Part shown: piece by piece, positions 53,274 through 64,000 of the stretch
How the letters are laid out: the number at the start of each line of letters is the position of its first letter
Position numbering within the stretch: the stretch's first letter is position 1
From: Janibacter sp. CX7
Lineage (GTDB): Bacteria; Actinomycetota; Actinomycetes; Actinomycetales; Dermatophilaceae
NCBI RefSeq assembly: GCF_024362365.1
Contig: NZ_CP101464.1
Coordinates: 310,001-374,000, forward strand
DNA: 64,000 bases
Direction: 5' to 3'
Made by a program: the position numbers and the translations under genes
The notes under the pieces: generated by a model
Databases searched by the model: none
Told to the model about the DNA's origin: nothing
The model's input: only the letters and a program-made list of their open reading frames with translations

Positions 53274-54011
53274 ATGGCACGCGCCAAGACCGACGCCGTG
53301 CTCGCGGCCGCCGTCGAGCCGGCCCGCCGTGAGCTGCTCGAGGCGACGAAGGGGGAGGGGGTCGGCGAGCACGTCGGCTTCACCCTCGACGCCGACCGCC
53401 TCGGCACGCACTGGTTCGCCGCGACCCTGCCGGGCTACGGCGGCTGGCACTGGGCCGTCACCGTGACCCGCGCGCCCCGCGCCAAGAGCGCGACCGTGTG
53501 CGAGACCCAGCTGCTCCCCGGTGACGACGCGCTGCTGTCGCCGGAGTGGCTCCCGTGGGCCGACCGGCTCGCTCCCGGTGACGTCGGCCCCGGCGACGTG
53601 ACCCCCAAGATCGAGGACGACCCCAACCTCGAGGCCGGCTTCGAGGCCACGGGCGAGGAGGACGTCGATGCCGTCGCCCTGTGGGAGCTCGGCCTCGGCC
53701 GCCCCCGCGTCCTGTCCGCCGAGGGCCGCGACCAGGCCGCCCAGCGCTGGTACGACGGCGCGCACGGCCCGACCGCCGAGGTCGCCGTCAAGGCGCCCGC
53801 CCGCTGCGACGGCTGCGGCTACTTCCTGCCGATGGCGGGCGCGCTGCGCTCGGTCTTCGGCGTCTGCGCCAACGAGTGGAGCCCGAGCGACGGCGGCGTC
53901 GTCAGCCGCGACCACGGCTGCGGTGCCCACTCCGAGGTCGACATGGCCGCCCCCGAGCCCGAGAAGGTCGGCGAACCGATCCTCGACGACGAGATCCTGG
54001 AGACCCTGTGA
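53274..54011 (+). CDS. DUF3027 protein
   Basis: 245 residues, starting one base after the cold-shock stop. HWFAATLPGYGGWHWAVTVT and VLSAEGRDQAAQRWYDGAHG are DUF3027 blocks, followed by a four-Cys zinc-ribbon-like part (CDGCGYFLPM ... GVCANEWSP ... HGCGAHSE). Conserved in actinobacteria beside cspA and serC. Function unknown; the zinc-ribbon suggests nucleic-acid or protein contact. Co-transcribed with the cold-shock gene and the permease downstream (GTGA overlap). Confidence 0.88.
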   Translation: MARAKTDAVLAAAVEPARRELLEATKGEGVGEHVGFTLDADRLGTHWFAATLPGYGGWHWAVTVTRAPRAKSATVCETQLLPGDDALLSPEWLPWADRLAPGDVGPGDVTPKIEDDPNLEAGFEATGEEDVDAVALWELGLGRPRVLSAEGRDQAAQRWYDGAHGPTAEVAVKAPARCDGCGYFLPMAGALRSVFGVCANEWSPSDGGVVSRDHGCGAHSEVDMAAPEPEKVGEPILDDEILETL

Positions 54012-55492
54012 GCACGACCGCCGGCAGCCCGTCGACGCAGGGCTCGGCCCTGGAGCGGTTCTTCAAGATCAGCGAGCGCGGGTCGACGGTCGGCCGTGAG
54101 GTCCGCGGTGGCTTCGCCACCTTCTTCACGATGGCCTACATCGTCGTGCTCAACCCCCTGATCATCGGCACCCAGGAGGACTCGACCGGAGGCTTCCTCG
54201 GTGGCGGCGACGGCCCCAACCTCGCGATGGTCGCGGCCTGCACGGCGCTCGTCGCCGGCGTCATGACGCTGCTCATGGGTGTCGTGGCCAACTACCCGCT
54301 GGCGCTCGCCGCGGGTCTGGGGCTCAACGCCTTCGTCGCCTTCGGCATCGCCAAGCTGCCGGAGATGACCTGGGCCGACGCGATGGGCCTGATCGTCCTC
54401 GAGGGCCTGATCATCCTGCTGCTCGTCCTCACCGGCTTCCGCAAGGCGGTGCTCCACGCGGTCCCGCCGCAGCTGAAGACCGCGATCAGCGTCGGCATCG
54501 GTCTCTTCATCACCGTCGTCGGCCTCGTCGACGCGGGCTTCGTCCGCAAGGCCGAAGGGGGTCCCCTGGGTGAGCTCGGCGTCGGCGGCTTCCTGGCCGG
54601 CTGGCCGCTCCTCGTCTTCGTCATCGGCCTCTTCATCATCATCACGCTGCACGTGCGCGGGGTGAAGGGCGCGATCCTCTACGGCATCCTCGGCACGACG
54701 ATCCTCGCGATGGTCGTCGAGGCGGTCTTCGACATCGGCGGCCAGACCAATGCCAAGGGCGAGCTGGTCAACCCCACCGGCTGGGGGCTCAACGTGCCGA
54801 GCCTGCCGGACTCGCTCGTCGCGACCCCGGACTTCGGCCTGCTCGGCGACTTCAGCCTCCTCGGCTCCTTCGGCAAGATCGGCGTCGTCTCGGCGGCCCT
54901 GCTCGTCTTCACGATCCTGCTCGCCGACTTCTTCGACACGATGGGCACGATGGTCGCCGTCGGCGCCGAGGGCGACCTGCTCGACGAGGAGGGCAACCCG
55001 CCGGGCAGCCAGCGGATCCTCGTCGTCGACTCGATCGCCGCGGTCGCCGGTGGTGCCGCGTCGGTCAGCTCCAACACGAGCTACATCGAGTCCGCCTCCG
55101 GTGTCGGCGAGGGCGCGCGTACGGGCCTGGCCTCCGTCGTCACGGGCGTGCTCTTCCTGCTCGCGACCTTCCTCTCGCCGCTCGTCGCGGTCGTGCCCTA
55201 CGAGGCCGCGACCCCGGCCCTGGTGCTCGTCGGATTCCTGATGATGCAGCAGGTCAAGGAGATCGACTGGGACGACCTCGAGATCGCCATCCCGGCCTTC
55301 CTGACGATCATCCTCATGCCCTTCACCTACTCGATCACCGCGGGCATCGGCGCCGGCTTCGTCAGCTATGTCTTCATCAAGGTGGTGCGCGGTCGTGCCG
55401 CGACGATCCACCCGCTGATGTGGCTCGTCGCCGCGCTCTTCGTCCTCTACTTCGGCATCGACCCGATCAAGGGGATCCTCGGCGTCGAGTGA
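54008..55492 (+). CDS. NCS2-family purine permease (AzgA type)
   Basis: 494 residues, GTG start overlapping the DUF3027 stop. 12-14 helices; GGFATFFTMAYIVVLNPLII opens the family, GLGLNAFVAF and LLADFFDTMGTMVAVG are the conserved substrate-site motifs, and SVSSNTSYIESASGVGEGAR the signature of the AzgA/hypoxanthine-adenine-guanine branch. Proton-coupled nucleobase uptake; exact base unknown. Confidence 0.9.
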   Translation: MSTTAGSPSTQGSALERFFKISERGSTVGREVRGGFATFFTMAYIVVLNPLIIGTQEDSTGGFLGGGDGPNLAMVAACTALVAGVMTLLMGVVANYPLALAAGLGLNAFVAFGIAKLPEMTWADAMGLIVLEGLIILLLVLTGFRKAVLHAVPPQLKTAISVGIGLFITVVGLVDAGFVRKAEGGPLGELGVGGFLAGWPLLVFVIGLFIIITLHVRGVKGAILYGILGTTILAMVVEAVFDIGGQTNAKGELVNPTGWGLNVPSLPDSLVATPDFGLLGDFSLLGSFGKIGVVSAALLVFTILLADFFDTMGTMVAVGAEGDLLDEEGNPPGSQRILVVDSIAAVAGGAASVSSNTSYIESASGVGEGARTGLASVVTGVLFLLATFLSPLVAVVPYEAATPALVLVGFLMMQQVKEIDWDDLEIAIPAFLTIILMPFTYSITAGIGAGFVSYVFIKVVRGRAATIHPLMWLVAALFVLYFGIDPIKGILGVE

Positions 55493-55502
55493 CCCCCCTT
55501 CG

Positions 55503-55534
55503 AACCCTGCAGGACCCCGGGGTCCTGCAGGGTT
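55503..55534 (+). terminator. Terminator after purine permease
   Basis: 16-base arms AACCCTGCAGGACCCC and complement form a 32-base palindrome, followed by CCTTTT. Confidence 0.85.
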
Positions 55535-55548
55535 CCTTTTGGCCATTT

Positions 55549-55578
55549 AGTTAGCAAAGGTAATGAGTTGTGCTAACT
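55549..55578 (+). promoter_or_regulatory. MarR operator: AGTTAGCA-N14-TGCTAACT
   Basis: Perfect 8-bp inverted repeat (55549-55556 and 55571-55578) with a 14-base AT-richer centre, 25 bases before the MarR start. The size and symmetry suit a MarR dimer, so autoregulation of the marR-MFS operon is likely. Confidence 0.7.
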
Positions 55579-55602
55579 TGTTGTCCGGACGAAAGGAGAG
55601 CC

Positions 55603-56049
55603 GTGGCAGATCACGAGGTGGCCCAGCTGGGCGACGACGGGGTGAGCGCGCTCAGCGAGGACCTGCGCCTGGCGTGCATGCGGATCAGCCGCCGGGTGCG
55701 CTTCGAGAGCGTCGACGTCATCGCGCCGCACCAGTTCTCCGTCCTCGCCCGGCTCGAGGACGGCCCGCTGACGCCGCGGGCCCTCGCCGACATCGAGAAG
55801 GTCTCCGCCCCGAGCATGACGCGCACCGTCGGCTGCCTCGCCGACGAGGGGCTCGTGGAGCGCCACGACGACCCGGAGGACGGGCGCCGGGTGCTCGTAG
55901 AGCTGACGACCGCCGGGCGCGAGGCCCTCACCGAGACCCGCCGCCGCCGGGACAAGTGGATGACCGAGCGGGTCGCCGAGCTCTCCGGCGCCGACCAGGC
56001 GACACTCCAGGCCGCGAGCGCCATCCTGCGGGGGATCGCGGCCCGATGA
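55603..56049 (+). CDS. MarR family regulator
   Basis: 148 residues, GTG at 55603 with GAAAGGAGAG upstream (a longer frame to 55570 includes the operator). Winged helix: HQFSVLARLEDGPLTPRALADIEKVSAPSMTRTVGCLADEGLVERHDDPEDGRRVLVEL, split as helix-turn-helix plus wing. First gene of an operon with an MFS exporter and a microprotein; similar to Rv0880 of mycobacteria. Probably represses the operon until an effector is bound. Confidence 0.9.
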   Translation: MADHEVAQLGDDGVSALSEDLRLACMRISRRVRFESVDVIAPHQFSVLARLEDGPLTPRALADIEKVSAPSMTRTVGCLADEGLVERHDDPEDGRRVLVELTTAGREALTETRRRRDKWMTERVAELSGADQATLQAASAILRGIAAR

Positions 56050-57329
56050 GCCCGACCTTCGCCTCCCTGTCGATCCGCAACTACCGCATCTACGCCCTCG
56101 GGGCGATCATCTCCAACGTCGGCACCTGGATGGGCCGCGTCGCGCAGGACTGGGTCGTGCTCACCGAGCTGACCGACCACTCGGCGAGCGCGCTCGGCAT
56201 CGTCACCGGTCTGCAGTTCCTGCCGATGCTCGTGCTCGCGCCGTGGACCGGAGCGGTGGTCGACCGCTACCCGAAGCGGGTGCTGCTCTACATCACCCAG
56301 GCCGCGCTCGGCCTCGCCGCCCTCGCCGGCGGTCTCCTCGTCGTCACCGGCACCGCCGCGCTGTGGCACTTCTACCTGCTGGCCCTCGTCACCGGCATCG
56401 CGACCGCCTTCGACAACCCGACGCGGCAGACCTTCGTCTCCGAGATGGTGCCCCGCGAGCGGCTGAGCAATGCCGTGGCGCTCAACAGCGCCTCCTTCAA
56501 CCTCGGCCGGCTCATCGGCCCGGCCGTCGCGGGCCTGGTCATCGCCGGCATCGGTTCCGGGCAGGCGCTGCTCGTCAACTCGCTGTCCTTCGTCACCGTG
56601 ATCATCGCGCTGCTGTCGATGCGGGCGAGCGAGCTGACCCCGGCGCCACGCGTGACCGGCCGCGGGTCGGCGCTCGAGGGGTTGCGCTACGTGCGCGGGC
56701 GCCCCGACATCGTGCTCGTCATGGTGCTGATCTTCGTGCTGGGCACCTTCGGCATGAACTTCCAGATCACCATCGCGCTCATGGCGACCCAGGTCTTCGG
56801 CAAGGGCGCGGAGGAGTACGGCCTGCTCGGCTCGGTCATGGCGATCGGCTCGCTGAGCGCCGCGCTCCTCGCCGCCCGCCGCAGCGAGCCGCGCCTGCGG
56901 GTGCTGCTGCTCTCGCTCGTCGGCTTCACCTTCGCCGCGACCGGCGCCGCCCTCGCCCCGACCTACGCGACCTTTGCCGTCGCGCTCGCCGCGTGCGGCC
57001 TGACCGCACTCACGGCGATGACGACGGCCAATGCCATGGTCCAGATGCGCACCGAGGCGACGATGCGTGGCCGGGTCATGGCCCTCTACATGGCGATCTT
57101 CTTCGGCGGCACGCCGCTCGGCGCCCCGATCATCGGCTGGATCGGCGACGTCCTCGGCCCGCGCTGGACGATCGGCATCGGGGCGGCCGCGGTCGGGATC
57201 ACGCTCGTCGTGGTGTCGATCTGGCTCGGTCGGCACGAGAATGTCGAGGTGACCTACTCCAGCCAGCGCCGCCCGCGCGTGCGGGTGCTCTCGACCCCGA
57301 CCCACGACGTCCCCGAGGCCGCCCGATGA
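56046..57329 (+). CDS. MFS exporter (EntS/MdfA-like)
   Basis: 427 residues, ATG overlapping the MarR stop (ATGA). SPTFASLSIRNYRIYALG and VGTWMGRVAQDWVVLTEL begin the EntS-like group (enterobactin exporter family), WTGAVVDRYPKRVLLY is motif A, and DNPTRQTFVSEMVPRERLSNAVALNS is highly typical of this group. Efflux of a small molecule; regulated by the upstream MarR. Substrate unknown. Confidence 0.9.
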   Translation: MSPTFASLSIRNYRIYALGAIISNVGTWMGRVAQDWVVLTELTDHSASALGIVTGLQFLPMLVLAPWTGAVVDRYPKRVLLYITQAALGLAALAGGLLVVTGTAALWHFYLLALVTGIATAFDNPTRQTFVSEMVPRERLSNAVALNSASFNLGRLIGPAVAGLVIAGIGSGQALLVNSLSFVTVIIALLSMRASELTPAPRVTGRGSALEGLRYVRGRPDIVLVMVLIFVLGTFGMNFQITIALMATQVFGKGAEEYGLLGSVMAIGSLSAALLAARRSEPRLRVLLLSLVGFTFAATGAALAPTYATFAVALAACGLTALTAMTTANAMVQMRTEATMRGRVMALYMAIFFGGTPLGAPIIGWIGDVLGPRWTIGIGAAAVGITLVVVSIWLGRHENVEVTYSSQRRPRVRVLSTPTHDVPEAAR

Positions 57330-57409
57330 CCCCGCGGTTTCGCCGGGTCATGACCTGGCTCGTGCTCGGCTCGCTCGTCCTCGTCGCGGTCCTCTCGGCC
57401 TTCCTCTGA
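57326..57409 (+). CDS. 27-residue membrane microprotein at operon end
   Basis: ATG at 57326 overlaps the MFS stop (ATGA) and the frame ends at TGA 57407-57409: MTPRFRRVMTWLVLGSLVLV followed by AVLSAFL. A basic start and one hydrophobic helix. The four-base overlap, the positive-inside charge and its place behind a transporter suggest a small accessory subunit, as known for some transporters; it could also be fortuitous. Too short for homology by eye. Confidence 0.5.
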   Translation: MTPRFRRVMTWLVLGSLVLVAVLSAFL

Positions 57410-57415
57410 GCCTGC

Positions 57416-60048
<2,633 letters not shown>

Positions 60049-60092
60049 CTACCGGGCGTGGCGGCTGCCACCCGGTCCCAGATGCCGTGCGG

Positions 60093-61007
60093 TCAGGGGG
60101 TCTTGGCCAGCTGCGAGCCGCTCGGCGCGGTGATCGAGACCGGCTCGCCCCACTCGGAGGCCAGAAGACGGGCGGTCGCGCCGTTGAGGGTGAACTCCAT
60201 CCGGCGGATGAGGTCGTCCTCGTCGAGCCACACGTCGTAGATGACCGTCTCGGGTGCGCCCGGGGCGGGCTTCATGCCGAGCTCGCGCAACGACGTCGCG
60301 GTGTCGACGGTGGCCGTGTAGTGGGTCGTCGAGACGCCGCCGACGTCCTCGGTGCCCTTGTTGCCCGCCTTCTCCACCCCGGCGACGAAGGCGTCGAGCT
60401 GGCGGCGCATCGACAGGATCTGCACCTGGTCGATGGTCGTCTTGACGAGGGGGTTGGTCGAGTCCTCGTCGACCTTGACCCACTTCGGGGGCTGGGCGAG
60501 GTAGTACTGCCCGTCGACGAGCCGGTAGCCCAGCTGCTGCCCCGCGAGGGAGACGTCCATGTCGAGGGAGTCGGCGGACAGGTCCTGTACACCGGTCGCC
60601 GAGGCCTGCGACTGGCCGGCGATCTTGGCCGTCACGTCGATCTTGACCGTGGGGTTGGCGTCCACCGCCGCCTCGAGGCGGTCGGTGAACTCCGCGGCGT
60701 CGAAGGGGGCGCCGGTGTCGGTCGAGGTCGACGACGAGGTGCTCGAGGACTTCGTCGAGTTGGACAGGGTCGGCTCGTCGGAGTCGGCGTCGGAGTCCGT
60801 CGTGGAGCCGGAGGTCGAGCGGGGCGAGCTCGTGCTCGAGCCGCCCGGTGTGCTGTCCTTGCCGCCGCCGGGGGTCGGCGTCGAGGAGTTGGACACGCTG
60901 TCACCCCCCGTCCCGGCGGTCGGCCCGGGGCCGCCGTCACCCCCGCACGCGGAGAGGGTGAGGGCGGCCGCGAGCGCGAGCGTCAGGGCGGGGGAGCGGC
61001 GTCGCAT
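60093..61007 (-). CDS. LppX/LprG-like (LolA-fold) lipoprotein
   Basis: 304 residues. Lipobox TLSACGGD (Cys near 21), a long Ser/Thr/Asp/Gly linker (about 25-98), then FTDRLEAAVDANPTVKIDVT, LDMDVSLAGQQLGYRLVDGQYYL and MEFTLNGATARLLASEWGEP, the half-barrel pattern of the LppX_LprAFG family, which carry lipids or lipoglycans between membrane and wall in mycobacteria. Anchored outside. Its start is five bases after the citrate synthase stop. Confidence 0.8.
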   Translation of the reverse strand: MRRRSPALTLALAAALTLSACGGDGGPGPTAGTGGDSVSNSSTPTPGGGKDSTPGGSSTSSPRSTSGSTTDSDADSDEPTLSNSTKSSSTSSSTSTDTGAPFDAAEFTDRLEAAVDANPTVKIDVTAKIAGQSQASATGVQDLSADSLDMDVSLAGQQLGYRLVDGQYYLAQPPKWVKVDEDSTNPLVKTTIDQVQILSMRRQLDAFVAGVEKAGNKGTEDVGGVSTTHYTATVDTATSLRELGMKPAPGAPETVIYDVWLDEDDLIRRMEFTLNGATARLLASEWGEPVSITAPSGSQLAKTP

Positions 61008-61012
61008 GCGGC

Positions 61013-62122
61013 TCAGGCGCCGGGCAGCTGGTCGTAGCCGGCGACCTCGGTGATCGCGCGCGGGCCGTGGCCGATGTAGTTGCTGCTCGGGCGGATGAGG
61101 CGACCGGTGCGCTTCTGCTCGAGGACGTGGGCGGCCCAGCCTGCGGTGCGGGCGCAGACGAAGAGCGGGGTCATCATCTCGCCGGGGACGTCGGCGAAGT
61201 CGAGCAGGACCGCGGCCCAGTAGTCGACATTGGTCTCCATCTTGCGGTCCGGGTAGCGGTCCGCGAGCTCGGCGATCGCGGCCTTCTCCAGCTCGAGGGC
61301 GACCTCGTAGCGGGGCGCGCCCAGGCGCTTGCAGGTGTCGCGCAGGACGGCGGCGCGCGGGTCGTAGGCCCGGTAGACGCGGTGACCGAAGCCCATGAGG
61401 CGCTCCTTGCGGTCGAGCGCGTCCTTGACGTACTTCGTCGCGTCGCCGGTGCGCTCGACGCCCTCGATCATGTGCTGGGCACGCGAGGGGGCGCCGCCGT
61501 GGAGCGGGCCGGACATCGCGCCGACGGCACCGGAGAGGCAGGCCGCGGCGTCGGCGCCGGTCGAGGCGATGACGCGGGCGGTGAAGGTGGAGGCGTTCAT
61601 CCCGTGCTCGGCGGCGGAGATGAAGTAGGCGTCGATGGCCTCGACGTGCTTCGGGTCCGGCTCGCCGCGCCAGCGGATCATGAAGCGCTCGACGATGTTC
61701 TTGCCCTCGTCGACGCGGGCCTGCGGGACCATCGCGGAGTTCTGCCCGTGCGCCGACTGGGCGATGAAGGACAGCGCCATGACCGAGGCGCGGGCCAGGT
61801 CGTCACGGACCTGGGTGTCGTCGATGTCGAGGAGCGGCTTGAAGCCCCACAGCGGCGCGAGCTGGGCCAGGGCCGACTGGACGTCGACGCGGATGTCTCC
61901 GCTGTGGACGGGCAGCGGGAAGGGCTCGGCGGGCGGCAGGCCCGGGTCGAAGCTGTCGTCGACGAGCAGGCCCCAGACCCGCCCGAAGGAGACCTTGCCG
62001 ACCAGGTCGTTGATGTCGACCCCGCGATAACGCAGGTTGCCGCCAGCCTTGTCCGGCTCGGCGATCTCCGACTCGAAGGCGACGACGCCCTCCAGCCCGT
62101 GCTTGACCTCGGTGTCAGTCAT
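61013..62122 (-). CDS. gltA: Citrate synthase
   Basis: 369 residues from the ATG at 62122 (AAGGAAGG upstream). First TCA cycle step. LEGVVAFESEIAEPDKAGGNLRYRGVDI begins the II-type (short) family; catalytic residues lie in SAAEHGMNAST (His), MGFGHRVYRAYDPRA (His, Arg) and VDYWAAVLLDFADV (Asp). The short, 2-methylcitrate-like form corresponds to mycobacterial gltA2 (Rv0896). A minor activity on propionyl-CoA cannot be excluded. Confidence 0.93.
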   Translation of the reverse strand: MTDTEVKHGLEGVVAFESEIAEPDKAGGNLRYRGVDINDLVGKVSFGRVWGLLVDDSFDPGLPPAEPFPLPVHSGDIRVDVQSALAQLAPLWGFKPLLDIDDTQVRDDLARASVMALSFIAQSAHGQNSAMVPQARVDEGKNIVERFMIRWRGEPDPKHVEAIDAYFISAAEHGMNASTFTARVIASTGADAAACLSGAVGAMSGPLHGGAPSRAQHMIEGVERTGDATKYVKDALDRKERLMGFGHRVYRAYDPRAAVLRDTCKRLGAPRYEVALELEKAAIAELADRYPDRKMETNVDYWAAVLLDFADVPGEMMTPLFVCARTAGWAAHVLEQKRTGRLIRPSSNYIGHGPRAITEVAGYDQLPGA

Positions 62123-62209
62123 CTCGGTGGCCTTCCTTCGTGCGCAAGGTGATCTCAGGGCCATTCTGCACGTTCCCGACGACAGGACGATCCCGGGGCA
62201 ACCAGCCGG

Positions 62210-62215
62210 TAGCAT
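62210..62215 (+). promoter_or_regulatory. Possible -10 box of acyltransferase gene
   Basis: TAGCAT overlaps an upstream in-frame ATG (62214), arguing that the real start is later, at the GTG 62253 with GAGGAG six bases upstream. Confidence 0.4.
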
Positions 62216-62252
62216 GCCCGGGGCCACGCAGACGATCGACGAGGAGCTCCGG

Positions 62253-64000
62253 GTGGTGCGTTCACGCCTCGGGTACAGCCCGGCTCTCGACGGGGTGCGA
62301 GGGCTCTTCATGCTCTGCTTCATGGCCTATCACTTCGGGGTGGACCAGCTCGCCGGCATGTGGGTGTGCATCAACCTCTTCTTCGTCCTGTCGGCCTTTC
62401 TCATCACCCGACTGCTCGTCGAGGAGCGGGTCCAGCACGGTGACATCGACGTCTGGGCCTTCTACCGGCGCCGTGCCCGCCGGCTCCTGCCCGGGCTCTT
62501 CCTCGTCCTGACCTTCGTCCTCGTCTACGCGGTGCTGTGGGCCGACGACGCGGTCCGCCGCAAGATCGGCGGCGACGTCCTCGCCACCCTCGGCTACGTC
62601 ATGAACTGGCGGCTGATCGCCGAGGGTGACCAGTACTTCGGGACGAAGGGGGGGGAGTCCCCCCTTCGTCATGCCTGGACCCTGGCGATCGAGGAGCAGT
62701 TCTACGTCCTCGTCCCCTTCGTCATCCTCGGTCTGATGCTCTGGGCCCGCACGCGCCGGCGGATGGCCCTCGTGCTGCTCGCCGGTGCCGTCGCCAGCGC
62801 GGTGTGGACCGCGGTCGTCGGCTTCCACGACGCGAGCGACTACCCCCGCGTCTACTACGGCACCGACACCCGCGCCCAGGCCCTCTTCATCGGTGCCGCC
62901 CTCGGCGTGTGGCTCGCCCCCGGGCGCAGCGGGGCGCTGCCGTCCTTCTCCCGGCCGGTCGTCGCCGTCGCCGGGGTGGTCGGCGTCGTCTCGAGCGTCT
63001 TCTCCTTCGTCGTCGTCGGGCCCTACTCGGGCTGGATGTTCAACCTCGGCGGCATGTTCTTCTTCGCGCTCGGCAGCGCGCTGCTCGTCATCGCCTGCGT
63101 CGACGAGCGGCCGAGCTGGGTGCACGCGATCTTCGGCTGGCGGCCGCTGGCCCACGCCGGCCGCCTCTCCTACGGCCTCTACCTGTGGCACTGGCCGATC
63201 TGGCTGGCCGTCGGCAACGGCCGGCTCACCGACAACGCGATCATCGAGTTCGTCCTGTGCGCCGTGCTGACGATCGGCATCGCCCAGCTGTCCTACCAGT
63301 ACGTCGAGCGCCCGGTCATCAAGCGCGGCGTCCGCGGCCTGCTGCCGTCGGTGCGCACCCCGGTCGTCGCGACCCTGCTGCCGGTCGTCCTGCTCGCCGG
63401 CGCCGGGCTCGCCGTCGCGAGCAGCGCCCCCACCGCACCCGCGGAGCCGACCGTCGCGGTGCCGCAGGGCCCGCCGCCGAAGATCGTCGCCGGGCAGCCC
63501 TCCTACCGCGAGGGCGAGCCGGCCCGCATCGGCGTCTTCGGCGACTCGGTGCCCTTCTTCCTCGTCGACCGCTTCCCGCAGGAGACCTTCCCCGGCGTCA
63601 CCCTCGACAACTACTCCCGCGAGGGCTGCGACCTGCTCTCCGAGCCGATCAGCTGGGCCCCGGGCTTCCAGATGGGCAACGAGCCGAAGTGCACGGCCAT
63701 GAAGAAGGAGTGGCCGCAGGAGTTCAAGAGCAACGGCGACGACGTCCTGCTCATCTGGGCCTCGCCGCTGCTCGCGGTACCGCACATCGTCGACGGCGAG
63801 CGGCTCTGGCTCGACGACAAGGCCTACCTCGACCTCATCCGCTCGCGCTGGGACCGGCTGCGCCGCCAGGCGCTCGACGCCGGTGCGACGCAGGTGCAGA
63901 TCGTCAACGTCCCCTGCCGCAAGCCGGTCAAGGACTCCATCCCCGAGGAGTTCCGCGTCGTCTTCGACTCCAACCCCGCGATCGTCAAGGAGTACAAGGA
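62253..64000 (+). CDS. Acyltransferase-3 / SGNH-domain peptidoglycan or sugar O-acetyltransferase, cut by window edge
   Basis: About 582 residues visible, still open at the end. GTG 62253 with GAGGAG upstream is preferred over ATG 62214, which overlaps the -10. Ten-helix acyltransferase domain: LDGVRGLFMLCFMAYHFG (catalytic His), FFVLSAFLITRLL, and SPLRHAWTLAIEEQFYVL (E-E-Q-F-Y), a match to OatA/AT3 proteins. After GLAVASSAP comes a soluble SGNH part: RIGVFGDSVPFFL (nucleophile Ser). Acetylates cell-wall or surface glycans. An inverted CGAAGGGGG pair (62642-62670) lies inside the coding region at GTKGGESPLRH. Confidence 0.9.
   Translation, partial: MVRSRLGYSPALDGVRGLFMLCFMAYHFGVDQLAGMWVCINLFFVLSAFLITRLLVEERVQHGDIDVWAFYRRRARRLLPGLFLVLTFVLVYAVLWADDAVRRKIGGDVLATLGYVMNWRLIAEGDQYFGTKGGESPLRHAWTLAIEEQFYVLVPFVILGLMLWARTRRRMALVLLAGAVASAVWTAVVGFHDASDYPRVYYGTDTRAQALFIGAALGVWLAPGRSGALPSFSRPVVAVAGVVGVVSSVFSFVVVGPYSGWMFNLGGMFFFALGSALLVIACVDERPSWVHAIFGWRPLAHAGRLSYGLYLWHWPIWLAVGNGRLTDNAIIEFVLCAVLTIGIAQLSYQYVERPVIKRGVRGLLPSVRTPVVATLLPVVLLAGAGLAVASSAPTAPAEPTVAVPQGPPPKIVAGQPSYREGEPARIGVFGDSVPFFLVDRFPQETFPGVTLDNYSREGCDLLSEPISWAPGFQMGNEPKCTAMKKEWPQEFKSNGDDVLLIWASPLLAVPHIVDGERLWLDDKAYLDLIRSRWDRLRRQALDAGATQVQIVNVPCRKPVKDSIPEEFRVVFDSNPAIVKEYK
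62642..62670. repeat. 12-bp inverted repeat inside acyltransferase gene
   Basis: GACGAAGGGGGG at 62642-62653 and CCCCCCTTCGTC at 62659-62670, 5-base loop. It encodes the loop before the conserved SPLRHAW block, so the DNA element has been accommodated in a variable protein loop. Confidence 0.7.

Noticed and set aside
62214..62216. ATG 62214 as start of the acyltransferase
   Set aside because: It overlaps the likely -10 box and has no ribosome site, while GTG 62253 has GAGGAG six bases upstream.

Overview
The window comes from the chromosome of a high-GC Gram-positive bacterium of the Actinomycetota. Evidence: very GC-rich codons, frequent GTG starts, ATGA/GTGA stop-start overlaps, and actinobacterial families (DUF3263, DUF3027, DUF4032, GpgS, two Rpf proteins, WXG100, XPB-type helicase, MprAB-like two-component system with an HtrA protease). 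Gene order at 46-62 kb resembles the conserved xpb / cspA / DUF3027 / serC / gltA neighbourhood of mycobacteria, but there are no mycolate genes. A member of the Micrococcales near Janibacter/Intrasporangiaceae is my best guess; the genus is not provable from here.

Layout. 0-8 kb: minus-strand otsA-otsB-DUF4032-RDD unit (trehalose), then a CBS protein, a Ser/Thr kinase overlapping a ThrE-like exporter. 8-9.9 kb: two resuscitation-promoting factors separated by a 20-bp perfect hairpin. 9.9-11.4 kb: tRNA-Thr carrying a 1.4-kb remnant of an integrative element between 39-bp direct repeats, with scrambled integrase and FtsK-type pieces and one intact thioredoxin-like gene. 11.5-14.4 kb: small lipoprotein, gpgS, folP-like and LigB-like genes. 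14.4-20 kb: GNAT, GntR and a membrane protein under a doubled operator, an MFS carrier, an acyl-CoA dehydrogenase and an LCP lipoprotein. 20-23 kb: molybdate operon (HTH-TOBE regulator, modA, modB, modC). 23-29.6 kb: SGNH hydrolase, ung, a PLP decarboxylase, DUF3263 and a family of small secreted proteins, one copy broken.

29.7-37 kb: groEL with two CIRCE operators, a PhoD-like phosphatase, a MacB-type ABC exporter, a lone WXG100 protein. 37-43 kb: DUF2339 membrane protein, HtrA protease, sensor kinase, response regulator. 43-46 kb: ehuBCDA ectoine uptake. 46-62 kb: XPB helicase and partner, HMG-CoA lyase, MFS, cold-shock protein, DUF3027, purine permease, MarR-MFS-microprotein operon, PMT-type glycosyltransferase, serC, LppX-like lipoprotein, citrate synthase. 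The right edge cuts an acyltransferase-SGNH protein.

Together these are housekeeping, envelope and osmotic-stress functions (trehalose, glucosylglycerate, ectoine, envelope stress). I see no defence island, phage or biosynthetic cluster. The most unusual signals are at DNA level: a 9-mer, CGAAGGGGG, found at least 38 times by eye in genes and terminators alike; a uniform class of leaderless promoters (TACNGT-like box 6-7 nt before the start codon); two apparent CTG starts in CTGA overlaps; and the tiny scrambled tRNA-Thr island.
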